Shown here: piece after piece, positions 53,670 to 62,856 of the stretch
Position numbering within the stretch: position 1 is the stretch's first letter
Layout: every line of letters begins with the position of its first letter
Assembly (NCBI GenBank): GCA_019119595.1
Contig: DWWS01000049.1
Coordinates: forward strand, 29,649 to 93,648
Reading direction: 5' to 3'
Length of the DNA: 64,000 bases
Source: Candidatus Eisenbergiella merdavium
GTDB taxonomy: Bacteria; Bacillota; Clostridia; Lachnospirales; Lachnospiraceae
The notes under the pieces: model-generated
What the model was told of the DNA's origin: nothing
The model's input: only the letters and a program-made list of their open reading frames with translations
Database searches by the model: none
Position numbers and translations under genes: made by a program

Positions 53670-55762
53670 AGTTGTTTGTCCTTTGAAATGGTTACTTTGT
53701 AATTCACATACTTGCCGCCCGTGTCGGCTAAAAGTACCGTTCCATCGTAGGTTTTGCCCGTTTTCGGAGAGTACAGCTTTTTGACTTTTACCTTGCCGGA
53801 TTTTAAGAGTGCTGCGGCAATCTTCGGTGTAAAGGCGGTCTTTCGTTCCTCAAAGAAGCGGTCATTTTTCCACATGATAAAGCCACAATCTTTGTTGGAA
53901 CAGTAGTAGTTTTTCTTTCCCTCATAAACCGGGGATTTGCAGCGGGGACACTTCCCAAGTTCTGTTTTCTCTGTCTTGAAAAGCTCCGGCTTTTCGCCCA
54001 ATACGGAAGCATAGGTTTTTACAAGCTCCTGCGCCATAGCTTCGATATCCTGCATGAAAGCGGCAGGGTCGGCGTTGCCCTTTGCAATCTGCGTCAGATT
54101 GTTTTCCCATGCAGCTGTAAGCTGCGGAGAAGTAAGACTGTCCGGCAGGACGCAGACAAGGTTAGTGCCGTTTTTGGTGGGAAGTAGCTGCTTGCCCTTG
54201 CGCTCCACAAAGCCGCCTTTGACTAACTTTTCAATGACAGCGGCGCGGGTGGCAGGCGTACCAAGCCCCCGGCGTTCTGCGTCCGGGTCGGTGTCCTCAT
54301 TCCCGGCGCGTTCCATAGCCGACAAAAGGCTTGCTTCATTATGGGGCTTCGGTGGCGTGGTGTCATGCTCCGTAACTTTAGCGGCAGGGTTTTCAAAGGT
54401 CTGCCCCTCGGTAAAATCGGGAACATCTAACGCAAGTTCATTTTCCTCGTCGTCGCTGTCGGGCTTCTTTTTGAGGGTAGCCCGGTAAAGCCGTTCAATG
54501 TTTTTCCACCCGGCAGCGATTACCGTCTTGCCCCTTGCCGTAAATTCATGGTCGGCGCAGGAGAATACCGCCGTTACCGCTTCAAAACTGTACGGCTCGG
54601 CGGTCGCCATGAGTAGACGCGCCCCGGTAAGGATAAGGATATTTCTTTCACTTTCCGGCAGCGTAGTAAGGTCAGTTTTTGCAAGTTCCATAGTGGGAAT
54701 GATTGCGTGGTGGTCTGATACCTTTTTACTGTTCAGCACCTTTGCAATCTCCGGCGAAAAGTCCGCGCCCTCCATAAAGGAAAGTTTCTCACAAAGCACC
54801 TTGATAATGCCCGTCGCTGTTTCTCCCATGTCGTCGGTCAGAAATGCGCTGTCCGTTCTCGGATAGGTCAAGAGCTTCTTTTCATAGAGAGCTTGCGCCA
54901 GGTCAAGGGTCTGCTTCGCGGTGTACCCGTAAATACGGTTTGCTTCCCGCTGTAAACTGGTAAGGTCAAAGAGCTTCGGCGGGGCAATGGTTTTCTTTTC
55001 TTTCACAAGGGAAGTACAGACAGCCGCCGACGCTTCGCAGGCCGCTTTCAGTCTGCTTGCTTCATCAGCGACGCAGATCTTCGCGCTTGCCGCTTCTGCG
55101 CCGGGAAGCATAAGGCGCACATGGTAGTAGGTTTCTTTCTTGAAGTTTGTAATGGCAGCGTCCCGGTCTACAAGCATTTTTAGGGTCGGGGTCTGGACGC
55201 GCCCCACATTCAAGGTCTTTCCATACAGGCAGGAGAAAAGACGGGTTGCGTTAATGCCGATAAGCCAGTCAGCCTTTGCCCTGCATAAAGCAGAATGATA
55301 GAGGGCGTCATATCCGCGCCCGTCTTTTAAGTTTTCAAAGCCGCATTTGATTGCACCCGTTTCCATTGAGGAAATCCAAAGACGGGTAAAGGGCTTCTTG
55401 CAGCCCGCCATTTCATAGACAAAGCGGAAAATCAACTCGCCCTCGCGTCCTGCGTCGCAGGCGTTCACGACTTCCGAAACGTCGGCGCGGTGCATGAGGT
55501 CTTTTAAGATTTTGAATTGTTTTCCCTTGTCGGCAGCTACGGTGTACTGCCATTCCTGCGGCAGAATGGGTAAGCTGTCATAGCTCCATTTCCTGTACTG
55601 TTCCCCATAGACGGCAGCTTCCGCAAGTCCTACCAAATGCCCGATACACCAAGAGATAAAATAACCGTTCCCCTCGATATATCCGTCTTTCTTCTCCCTT
55701 ACGCCAAGGGCGGCGGCAACCGCCGCCCCGACGCTGGGTTTCTCACAAATCACAAGTTTCAT
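53663..55762 (-). CDS. topB: DNA topoisomerase III
   Basis: Type IA topoisomerase of 699 aa. Toprim motifs (ICEKPSVG at the N-terminus, ACDAGREGELIFR at about residue 102), NVGRVQTPTL (about 193) and the catalytic tyrosine in LLTYPRTDS (about 300) are visible. The C-terminus has a zinc ribbon (CPRCKSP, then YYCSNKDCGF). It resolves DNA during element transfer and replication. The start overlaps the DUF4366 gene by 4 nt. Confidence 0.95.
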   Translation of the reverse strand: MKLVICEKPSVGAAVAAALGVREKKDGYIEGNGYFISWCIGHLVGLAEAAVYGEQYRKWSYDSLPILPQEWQYTVAADKGKQFKILKDLMHRADVSEVVNACDAGREGELIFRFVYEMAGCKKPFTRLWISSMETGAIKCGFENLKDGRGYDALYHSALCRAKADWLIGINATRLFSCLYGKTLNVGRVQTPTLKMLVDRDAAITNFKKETYYHVRLMLPGAEAASAKICVADEASRLKAACEASAAVCTSLVKEKKTIAPPKLFDLTSLQREANRIYGYTAKQTLDLAQALYEKKLLTYPRTDSAFLTDDMGETATGIIKVLCEKLSFMEGADFSPEIAKVLNSKKVSDHHAIIPTMELAKTDLTTLPESERNILILTGARLLMATAEPYSFEAVTAVFSCADHEFTARGKTVIAAGWKNIERLYRATLKKKPDSDDEENELALDVPDFTEGQTFENPAAKVTEHDTTPPKPHNEASLLSAMERAGNEDTDPDAERRGLGTPATRAAVIEKLVKGGFVERKGKQLLPTKNGTNLVCVLPDSLTSPQLTAAWENNLTQIAKGNADPAAFMQDIEAMAQELVKTYASVLGEKPELFKTEKTELGKCPRCKSPVYEGKKNYYCSNKDCGFIMWKNDRFFEERKTAFTPKIAAALLKSGKVKVKKLYSPKTGKTYDGTVLLADTGGKYVNYKVTISKDKQLE

Positions 55763-56457
55763 TCTTCCTCGTCCTCCTGTTCGGTGTCTGCGCTGTCAGC
55801 TTCTTCCGGCTCGTCCTCGTCGTATTCGTCAAAATCGAACTCGTCAAGGTCGGTGCTGCCTTTCACGTTCTGTTTCGGTTTCATAAACTTAACGTAGTAG
55901 AGGGCTGCGCCGCCGCCAAGCAAGCCCACGACAAGGAAAATCAAAAGCCCGCCCATGCCGTTCTGGGGCTGCTCCTGCTCGGCGGGTTCCTCCGGTGTGG
56001 CTTCCTTGCCTGTGCAGCTATCCATGTTGACAGAGCAGACGGGGCAGGCGGTGTTTACTTCGCCCGCCTTGCATTTCTCGGTACAGTTGCAGACAGCCGG
56101 GGGTTGTTCGGTCTGTTCCTCACCGATAATCGCCATAAGGTCGCTTTCGTCTACTTGATTTAGGAAGTGGACGGAATTTTCCCCCTCGGCTGCCCGGTCA
56201 ACGATAATGTAAAAATAGTTGCCGCCTTTGCTTTTCACGACGATAAACTGCTTATCCTCGGCAGCGTCCCCGTCAATGTCGTCCACAAGGGTCATGTTGC
56301 CCTCCGGGGTCAAGGGCTGCGGCTCGGTTTCCACGATTACGCCGCTGTCGTCGGTTTCTTCCGTCGGGATCTGTGCATAGGCGGTAACGGAAAAGCCGCC
56401 CACAAGGACAAGGGCGGCGCAAAGTGCGGTAATGCTTGCAAGGATTTTATTCTTCAT
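55759..56457 (-). CDS. DUF4366 secreted/membrane-anchored ICE protein
   Basis: Protein of 232 aa from MKNKILASITALCAA, with AGGAGG upstream. It has an N-terminal signal peptide (cleavage near VTAYAQ), an acidic extracellular region with a cysteine cluster (CNCTEKCKAGEVNTACPVC), a membrane helix (GLLIFLVVGLLGGGAALYYV) and an acidic cytoplasmic tail. DUF4366 proteins are backbone parts of Tn1549-type elements and probably belong to the mating apparatus. Confidence 0.85.
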   Translation of the reverse strand: MKNKILASITALCAALVLVGGFSVTAYAQIPTEETDDSGVIVETEPQPLTPEGNMTLVDDIDGDAAEDKQFIVVKSKGGNYFYIIVDRAAEGENSVHFLNQVDESDLMAIIGEEQTEQPPAVCNCTEKCKAGEVNTACPVCSVNMDSCTGKEATPEEPAEQEQPQNGMGGLLIFLVVGLLGGGAALYYVKFMKPKQNVKGSTDLDEFDFDEYDEDEPEEADSADTEQEDEEE

Positions 56458-56704
56458 TCTCGGTTTCCTCCTGTTCCTCATAGTCTGCGGGGATAGGGGC
56501 AATGCCCGGAATACCGCCGTCTTTCAGCATGGTGTTAAGTTCCTGCGGGGTCAGACGCATGGAGCGCACAAGCTGAACGATTTGCAGATTTTCCGTTTCG
56601 GTTTTCTGTGCTTCCAATCCGCGCAGCTTGTTCTGATACTCCGTGATTTTCTCACGGGTCTTTTGGATTTCCTTGTCAATTCTTTCGATTTTACTCATTG
56701 CCAT
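56447..56704 (-). CDS. DUF4315 small coiled-coil protein
   Basis: Protein of 85 aa with a heptad-rich N-terminal helix (KIERIDKEIQKTREKITEYQNKL) and an acidic tail, matching the DUF4315 proteins of Tn1549-type elements. AAGGAG is 9 nt before the ATG. It overlaps the DUF4366 gene by 11 nt. It probably mediates protein contacts in the transfer machine (inference). Confidence 0.82.
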   Translation of the reverse strand: MAMSKIERIDKEIQKTREKITEYQNKLRGLEAQKTETENLQIVQLVRSMRLTPQELNTMLKDGGIPGIAPIPADYEEQEETENEE

Positions 56705-56738
56705 AAAATTTTTCTCCTTTCGATTTTCAAAAAATGTG

Positions 56739-58847
56739 TCAGTTCCAGTTCATCAGCCCGTACCCTTTGATACAGGCATAGTCAAGGGGATAGCTCTTAA
56801 TCTTGCAGGCGTCACCGGAATTGCCCTCAACGGTATAGACGCGGCTTTCGTCCCTGCCGATAACAAGTCCTACATGGTCTGCGCTGCCGTCTAAATCCCA
56901 GTCAAAAAAGATAGCGTCGCCGGGGGCAATGTTTTCATAGCCCCGCGCGCCCCATTGTCCGTGAGAGGTAAACCACGGAATACCCTGCGACTGGCAGGCG
57001 GCAAAACGCGGCTCGGAAAGTCCCATTTGCCCGTAGCACCAGGACACAAAACAGGCGCACCATTCCACGCGGGAATTAAAGCCGTACCAGCTCCAATAAG
57101 GGTAGCCGCCCACATTTCCGACTTGCTGCTTTGCAAGGTCAACGATAGCGGTATTACCGGGGCGCGTTCCGTTCACAAAATCCACGCCGCTTAAATCCTC
57201 GGACGCGGAAGTATCGGAAGAACCGCCGCCAAAGATAAGGGGCTTGTTTCCGCTTGTCTGTAAGTACACTCGGTACATTTCAAGCTGTTCCGGGGTCAGA
57301 TTGTTTTCTGCAATCGTGGATAACGGGGTGTTCGTCAGCTTGACGTTTAAGATGTAATACTCATAAGGCACTTGTACCGTGTAGGTGTCCGTATGCTCGT
57401 TGCCGTCCTCGTCTGTCCATGTGTCGGTGCGTTCTTCCTCCCGGTAGCGTATTTCCACTTTCTCGGTCAGCGTCAGCTTGTATTGCTGATTGAAAATCCG
57501 CTGTAATTCGCTTTGTACCTCGGCGCGGGTGTAGCTTTGATATTTTGCAGTCAGATAGGACGCTAATTCGTGTGGATTGTGTCCGATATTTGCAAGGTCA
57601 TAGCGGTACTCGTCATAGCCCGGATTGTCGCGCTCGATATTGTCAATCCTGCTTTGCAGCTCGTTTTCCAATCCGGCGTAGCTGTTTTCCACTTCCACAA
57701 GGTCGCTGTCCTCGGACGTATAGGACGTTCCAAGCACGCCGTTTAACGTGCCGGAAAACATTGCCCCACAAGAGGACAGCCCGGACATAACCATGATAAA
57801 GAGCAGCAGCACCCCGACAGCGATTGCCACACCCGCCGGGTGCCTTGCCACAAATGCTGCGGTCTGCTTTGTTTTTTCGGCGGCTTTGGCTGCCGCCTTG
57901 CGGGTGCGTTCTGCCGCGCCCTTGATACCCTTTGCGGTATTGCGGGCTTCTTTTGCATACTGCCGCTTGATTTTCTGCTTCTGCCAAAACCGGGAAATGA
58001 GGTTAGAGGTAAGCTGCGGGTTCTCATGCAGGGTCTTGTGATACTGAAAATCCACATTTGCCCGAAAAGCCGCTTTTTCTGCCTTTGCCGCTTCTCGGTA
58101 GGGTTTCAGCTTATGGCTGCGGTAGCCCTGCTTAATTTTCCGCGCCCCGTACTTCAATCCCCGTTCTGCGGCTTCCTCGCTCTTGTGTGCGCCCTCCACG
58201 CCGGAATTATCCTTTTCGACAGAATGGATTTTGTTATGTACCAAAATCCCGGCTTCCTGTGTGGGGCGGGATAGCGGGTTGTGCTTCTCCTTAAATCCGG
58301 GCGGCTTGTCCTTTTCCTCAAAGTGCAGGCGGGTCTTGCCTTTCCCGGTGGTTTCGTCAAAGGTGCGCTCTTTTACCAGTTTCTTTTCTTTGGGGATAGC
58401 TGCCTTTGCCTTATCCAAGCGGTCGGCGGCTTTATCGGATTTCTTGATATACTTTTCAAGCTCCGGGGCAGCGCGTTCCTCGTCGGTAAATTGCAGCCGG
58501 GAAGATTTCGTCCCGGCGGTAGCTTCTGCCTGTGCCTTTCGTACCGCTTTTTTAGACGCTTTGCGGGTATGGGCGGCTTCGATATGCTCCATGACGCGCT
58601 CCGTTTTGCCTGTGTCCGCTTTGGGGGCAGCTCCCGGCACATGGGGCAAGGGAGAAGTCGGGGAAGCTGCACCTTGTAGCTGCGCTGCGTCCTGTGCTGC
58701 CTGTTGCTCCGGGGATTTCTGAAAATCCGCGTCCTGCGTCCGCTTGCTGATACGTTCCGTGTCTCCCGTGGTCTGATTTTCTGCGATAGCCCCGTCGCGG
58801 GTCATTTTCTGCGTGATTTTATCACGGGGCTTTAATGGGTCTTTCAA
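56739..58847 (-). CDS. CHAP-domain peptidoglycan hydrolase of the transfer system
   Basis: Protein of 702 aa. A long basic, Ala/Lys-rich N-terminal region (about 1-340) is followed by one membrane helix (GVAIAVGVLLLFIMVMSGLSS cut short here, about 345-365). An extracellular part then leads to a C-terminal CHAP/NlpC-like domain. The catalytic Cys is in EWCACFVSWCYGQ (about residue 600), the His in ADHVGLVIGRD, with an Asn/Asp partner after VEGNSGD. It would open the cell wall for the conjugation channel, as VirB1-type hydrolases do. It overlaps the methyltransferase gene by 4 nt. Confidence 0.88.
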   Translation of the reverse strand: MKDPLKPRDKITQKMTRDGAIAENQTTGDTERISKRTQDADFQKSPEQQAAQDAAQLQGAASPTSPLPHVPGAAPKADTGKTERVMEHIEAAHTRKASKKAVRKAQAEATAGTKSSRLQFTDEERAAPELEKYIKKSDKAADRLDKAKAAIPKEKKLVKERTFDETTGKGKTRLHFEEKDKPPGFKEKHNPLSRPTQEAGILVHNKIHSVEKDNSGVEGAHKSEEAAERGLKYGARKIKQGYRSHKLKPYREAAKAEKAAFRANVDFQYHKTLHENPQLTSNLISRFWQKQKIKRQYAKEARNTAKGIKGAAERTRKAAAKAAEKTKQTAAFVARHPAGVAIAVGVLLLFIMVMSGLSSCGAMFSGTLNGVLGTSYTSEDSDLVEVENSYAGLENELQSRIDNIERDNPGYDEYRYDLANIGHNPHELASYLTAKYQSYTRAEVQSELQRIFNQQYKLTLTEKVEIRYREEERTDTWTDEDGNEHTDTYTVQVPYEYYILNVKLTNTPLSTIAENNLTPEQLEMYRVYLQTSGNKPLIFGGGSSDTSASEDLSGVDFVNGTRPGNTAIVDLAKQQVGNVGGYPYWSWYGFNSRVEWCACFVSWCYGQMGLSEPRFAACQSQGIPWFTSHGQWGARGYENIAPGDAIFFDWDLDGSADHVGLVIGRDESRVYTVEGNSGDACKIKSYPLDYACIKGYGLMNWN

Positions 58848-59725
58848 GTGTTACCACCTCCAATCCGCGCCCCTGCAAGGGCGCAATACTCGGTGTTCAG
58901 TTCAATGCCGATATAGCGGCGGTCAAGGCTTTTCGCTGCAAGCCCGGTGGTGCCGCTTCCAAAAAACGGGTCAAGGACAACGCCGCCTGCCGGACAGCCC
59001 GCCAGTATGCACGTTTCCGCGAGCTTCGGGGGATAGGCGGCAAAATGCCCGCCCTTATACGGTACGGTATTGATAAGCCAAACGTCCCGCTTGTTCCTTG
59101 TGGTCGGCATAAGAGCGTCGTCATAATAGCCGCCGCTGCGGGTTTTATTGATACCCTGTACCTTGCCCTGTCCGGGTACTTCCTCGGCATATTTGTGTCC
59201 TGCGCCGCGCCCTTGCCGGTACCGCGCTGCTGTTCCCGGCGCAATCGGCTCTGCAATGGCGGCAGCGTCATAGTAATATTTCTTTGATTTCGTCAGTAAA
59301 AAGATATGCTCATAGCAGCGGCTCGGTCGGTCGCGGCAGCTCTCCGGCATAGGATTTTCTTTCAGCCAGATAATATCGCTGCGTAAATACCATCCGTCAG
59401 AGCGCAGGGCAAAGGCAAGAAGCCACGGAATACCGATTAAATCCTTTTGCTTGCAGCCCGCTTTCATGCCGCTGCCGCAGTATGTGTCTGCGATATTCAG
59501 CCAAAATGTCCCGTCGTCTTTAAGTACCCGGCGCAGCTCCCGGAACACTTCTACAAGCCTGTCAATGTACTGCTCCGGCGTGTCCTCCCGTCCAATCTGT
59601 GCGTCAAGCCCGTAGTCCCTTAGTCCATAGTAAGGCGGGCTTGTGACGCAGCAGTTCACGCTTTCGCTCGGCAGCTCCCGCAGGGCATAGAGGGCTTCAC
59701 GGTTGATGATTACGTCCGTTTTCAT
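58844..59725 (-). CDS. Orphan DNA methyltransferase (beta class)
   Basis: Protein of 293 aa. The catalytic motif IV is TSPPYYGLRD (about residues 29-38) and the S-adenosylmethionine motif I is DPFFGSGTTGLAAK (about 256-269), the order of beta-class amino-methyltransferases. SPPY is usual for N4-cytosine and some N6-adenine enzymes; recognition sequence is unknown. No restriction partner is nearby. In a conjugation operon it may protect the element from host restriction or mark its DNA (inference). Confidence 0.9.
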   Translation of the reverse strand: MKTDVIINREALYALRELPSESVNCCVTSPPYYGLRDYGLDAQIGREDTPEQYIDRLVEVFRELRRVLKDDGTFWLNIADTYCGSGMKAGCKQKDLIGIPWLLAFALRSDGWYLRSDIIWLKENPMPESCRDRPSRCYEHIFLLTKSKKYYYDAAAIAEPIAPGTAARYRQGRGAGHKYAEEVPGQGKVQGINKTRSGGYYDDALMPTTRNKRDVWLINTVPYKGGHFAAYPPKLAETCILAGCPAGGVVLDPFFGSGTTGLAAKSLDRRYIGIELNTEYCALAGARIGGGNT

Positions 59726-59748
59726 GGCTTGCTCACTTCCTCCGGCGT

Positions 59749-59770
59749 TTTATGCAAAGCTTTGCATAAA
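59749..59770. repeat. Perfect 22-nt palindrome upstream of the methyltransferase gene
   Basis: TTTATGCAAAG followed by CTTTGCATAAA, centred on AAGCTT, 24-45 nt upstream of the methyltransferase start. It could be an operator or a methylation-sensitive site. Confidence 0.6.
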
Positions 59771-59807
59771 TTTCCTAATGAAAAGTTTTTGTAAATGGAA
59801 AGAGTGA

Positions 59808-60020
59808 TTGCAATTAGCTGTCTATAAAGCATTTTTACAGAAAAAACTTGCGATAATAATTGCATGGATATCTCCTTTCAACGACAATAGGCGCATCTCG
59901 ATCTTCCAGCTGAATCCCAAACAAGTTGGCAGAAAGACCAAAGTCTGTTATCCTGGCTACAATCGCTATGACAACGAAACAGAAAATTTTATCGAGAGAT
60001 ATTTGGGTAAGAACGGCTGA
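59808..60020 (+). CDS. Small hypothetical protein inside the inverted-repeat segment
   Basis: A 70-codon frame opposite to all neighbours. The second half (NPKQVGRKTKVCYPGYNRYDNETENFIERY) looks protein-like, and the stop lies in the ascending arm of a strong hairpin, as for real gene ends. There is no good ribosome site at the ATG. It may be the tail of a lost gene. I do not recognise it. Confidence 0.3.
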   Translation: MQLAVYKAFLQKKLAIIIAWISPFNDNRRISIFQLNPKQVGRKTKVCYPGYNRYDNETENFIERYLGKNG

Positions 60021-60035
60021 AACTCAGCCGTTCTT
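60009..60035. terminator. Hairpin in the inverted-repeat segment
   Basis: A perfect 12-bp stem (60009-60020 with 60024-60035) with a 3-nt loop AAC. It could end transcription of virB4 from the right or of the small frame from the left. Confidence 0.65.
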
Positions 60036-60053
60036 CGCATTTCTTTCCATTAT

Positions 60054-62483
60054 TCAAAACTTTTCATTAGGCTTTGTCGTAAGCAGACGGTAAAGCTCGG
60101 TGTCCGTCGGGAAGCGGTCAATGAACGGCAGCACCACATTCCCGTAAAAGATAAGCCCCTCGCCCGCTTCGGTATGGGTCACATACTTCATCTGCTGTGG
60201 GGAGATATTAAGCTGCTTTGCAAGGATAGCCCGGTCGCCCTGTGCCTGATTGAGCATGAGGACAAAATCGGAATTTTCAAAGATGTTCTCGACTTCGCGG
60301 CTGCTTAAAAGGTCTTTGACGTTCTGCGTGATAGCGGTCGGTATGCCGCCCCATTTACGAAAACGCTTCCAAATCTCCACGCTGTAAGCGGCGGTCTGTT
60401 CTTCTCTGAGCAGCAAGTGAAATTCGTCCATGTAGTAACGGGTTGCCTTTTTTTCGGCGCGGTTGACGGTAACGCGGTTCCACACCTGGTCTTGCACAAT
60501 GAGCATACCTAACTTTTTGAGCTGCTTTCCAAGCTGCTTAATATCAAAGCAGACAAGACGGTTTGAAAGCTCCACGTTGGTACGGTGGTTAAAGACGTTC
60601 AGAGAGCCGGAAACATAAAGCTCCAATGCCGCCGCAATGCGGGCAGCTTCCGGCTCCGGCTGTTTCAGCAGTTCGTTGTAGAGGTCGCCCAAGATAGGCA
60701 TTTTTGCCGGGTCGGGGTCAGCAAGGAAAGGTCGGTACACATTCCTAACAGCGCGGTCAATGACGGTTTTTTCCACGGGCTGCAAGCCCTCTTTTCCACC
60801 GATAACAAGCTCGCAAAGGGAAAGGATAAAGTCGGATTTCAAAGCAAGCGGGTTGTCGTCCTCGCTGTAATTGAGGTTTATATCCATAGGGTTCACATAC
60901 TGGGGCATGCCGTCCATGCCTTTTCCTGTTGGCGACAGGCGTATCACTTGCCCGCCCAATCGCTGCACAAGGGAAAAATACTCGGCTTCGGGGTCGCAGA
61001 TGATAATATCGTCGTCGGTGATGAGAAAGGCGTTTGTCATTTCCCGTTTTGCCGCAAAGGATTTACCGCTTCCCGGTGTTCCAAGAATAAGCCCGTTTGG
61101 GTTTTTCAGTTGCTTGCGGTCGCAGAGTATCATGTTATTGCTTAATGCGTTCAGCCCGTAGTAAAGGGCTGCGCCCTTTTGGAAAAGCTCCTGCGTGATA
61201 AACGGGATAAAAATAGCGGTGCTTGATGTGGTAAGCCCTCTTTGAATGGGGATAAGGTTCTCCCCAAGTGGGATAGAGGACATAAAGCCCGCTTCCTGCA
61301 AATAGTCAAGGCGGGTCAGAGCGCAGTTGTTTTTCTGTGCAAAGCCCGCCGTAGCAAAGATGTCATTATCCAGTTTCCGCTTCGTGTCTGCCATGTTTAC
61401 CACAAGGAACGTCAGCAGAAACATTCTTTCATTTCTGCTCTGTAAATCCTGCAACAGGTTCTTTGCTTCGCTGCCAAAGGTGGCAAGGTCGGACGGGATT
61501 ATATCCATGTCGTACCCGCTGCGTACCGCTTTTTTCTGTTCCTCAATCTTCATCTTGTCGAGGTCGGTAATTTTGCGCTTGATAGTCTTGATTGCTTCGC
61601 TCTGGTCGATACTGCGGATATGCAGATTGACGATAATTCCGTTTTCAAGGTCGAGAATGTCCGAAAGCATACGGTCGTTCAGCTCCGGCGCAAGGATTTC
61701 AAGGAAGCTAACCGCGCCGAGCTTACGCCCCATGCGAAACGTCCTGCCGTCGCCAAAGCGGAACGAGGACGGGGCGATAAAGTCCTTTGTGGTAAGCCCG
61801 GACGGTACGAGCCAGTCCCAAGAGAAACGGAACGGCTCGCCCTCCGGGTGGAAAATCCCATGCAGCACGTTCAAGCGTTCCTGCCCGTTCATGGGGCGGG
61901 CAGCCGCGCCAAGCACCTTAAAATTATTGAGTACGTCGGTTTCGATACGGGAAAGGCGGGCTTTTGCGGCTGCGAGATTGTCCGCTTCAATGGAAAAGGT
62001 AATGTACTTGCACTTTTCCAGTCCGTTGTTGCCTTTTTCAAGCTGATTTTTCAGCATATCCGCGTACTCTTTGCGGATAGAGTTAAAAGCGTCGTCTTGC
62101 GCCGGAATTTCGATAGCTGCCTGTGCCTTTTCCTTTCTTGCGCCCTGATTGATGAAAGAGAGCTGCACCGAAACGGAAGCGTCAAAGTAGTTGAGAAAAT
62201 CGCACCAGTTTTCAAAAATAGCGGTCTTATCATCTGCCTGTGCAAGCTGATAGTTAATATCTTCAAAGACAAGGCTTTTCGAGTATTTCTTTTCCGTTAC
62301 CCTGCAAATCCCGTCCGGGTACATCTGCAAGTAGGGAATGGTCTGCTGCGCGGTGTGGGGCTTCCCGTCGCCCTTTGCTGCCTGTATCACGGCGGCGATT
62401 TCTTTCTTTTCTGCGCGGGTCAGCTTACGCTTCACGGGATTTTTTACCGCGCGGGTCATGATTTTTCGTTCTGCCATTGACAA
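60054..62483 (-). CDS. virB4: VirB4/TraE-like conjugation ATPase
   Basis: Protein of 809 aa. The preferred start is TTG at 62483, 9 nt after AAGGAGG; an ATG two codons on is the alternative. Walker A is GLILGTPGSGKSF (about residue 470) and Walker B is TRYYMDEFHLLL (about 690). VirB4 powers assembly and substrate transfer of the type IV secretion channel at the membrane. The start overlaps the PrgI gene by 59 nt. Confidence 0.93.
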   Translation of the reverse strand: MSMAERKIMTRAVKNPVKRKLTRAEKKEIAAVIQAAKGDGKPHTAQQTIPYLQMYPDGICRVTEKKYSKSLVFEDINYQLAQADDKTAIFENWCDFLNYFDASVSVQLSFINQGARKEKAQAAIEIPAQDDAFNSIRKEYADMLKNQLEKGNNGLEKCKYITFSIEADNLAAAKARLSRIETDVLNNFKVLGAAARPMNGQERLNVLHGIFHPEGEPFRFSWDWLVPSGLTTKDFIAPSSFRFGDGRTFRMGRKLGAVSFLEILAPELNDRMLSDILDLENGIIVNLHIRSIDQSEAIKTIKRKITDLDKMKIEEQKKAVRSGYDMDIIPSDLATFGSEAKNLLQDLQSRNERMFLLTFLVVNMADTKRKLDNDIFATAGFAQKNNCALTRLDYLQEAGFMSSIPLGENLIPIQRGLTTSSTAIFIPFITQELFQKGAALYYGLNALSNNMILCDRKQLKNPNGLILGTPGSGKSFAAKREMTNAFLITDDDIIICDPEAEYFSLVQRLGGQVIRLSPTGKGMDGMPQYVNPMDINLNYSEDDNPLALKSDFILSLCELVIGGKEGLQPVEKTVIDRAVRNVYRPFLADPDPAKMPILGDLYNELLKQPEPEAARIAAALELYVSGSLNVFNHRTNVELSNRLVCFDIKQLGKQLKKLGMLIVQDQVWNRVTVNRAEKKATRYYMDEFHLLLREEQTAAYSVEIWKRFRKWGGIPTAITQNVKDLLSSREVENIFENSDFVLMLNQAQGDRAILAKQLNISPQQMKYVTHTEAGEGLIFYGNVVLPFIDRFPTDTELYRLLTTKPNEKF

Positions 62484-62835
62484 TAGCCGATACCTCCTTT
62501 TCCAGTTTTCGTTGTTTTTCTATGACGACATAAAAATTTTCCGTCTGATAGGGGCGTTCCTTTGGTCGGATAAACTTTGTCTGAATGACGTTTTTTATCA
62601 CGACTTCAAGGGGCTGCCCGTGTTTTTCATACATTGCCAAGAGGAAGCAGGGAAGCATAACGACAATCATTGCAAATGCCGCCATGCTTGTTCCCGCGCT
62701 GTCTTTGAGCAAAAAGAAAAGCGGTAGTCCCATAGCGAGGGCTGCCGCAAAACATATAATCTGCCGCTTTGTCAGATTAAAAGCGACTTTCGTTTTGATT
62801 TTTGATAAGTCTTTGGGTACGGGTACATACGCCAA
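62425..62835 (-). CDS. PrgI family membrane protein (VirB3-like)
   Basis: Protein of 136 aa with two adjacent membrane helices (QIICFAAALAMGLPLFFLL and MAAFAMIVVMLPCFLLAMY) and the PrgI N-terminal pattern YVPVPKDLSKIKTKVAFNLTKRQ. PrgI proteins are the VirB3 equivalents of Gram-positive elements and work with VirB4, whose gene it overlaps. The start follows AAGGAGG. Confidence 0.9.
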   Translation of the reverse strand: MAYVPVPKDLSKIKTKVAFNLTKRQIICFAAALAMGLPLFFLLKDSAGTSMAAFAMIVVMLPCFLLAMYEKHGQPLEVVIKNVIQTKFIRPKERPYQTENFYVVIEKQRKLEKEVSAIVNGRTKNHDPRGKKSREA

Positions 62836-62856
62836 GTGAAAACCTCCTTTCGGTCT

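Larger units (their letters stand above)
59774..60072. repeat. 299-bp segment with 30-nt terminal inverted repeats
   Basis: 59774-59803 and the complement of 60043-60072 match at 26 of 30 positions without gaps, the first 16 perfectly (CCTAATGAAAAGTTTT). The right arm includes the last codons and stop of virB4. The segment carries one small frame and a terminator hairpin. It may be a miniature inserted element or an inverted duplication of the virB4 end. Confidence 0.55.
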
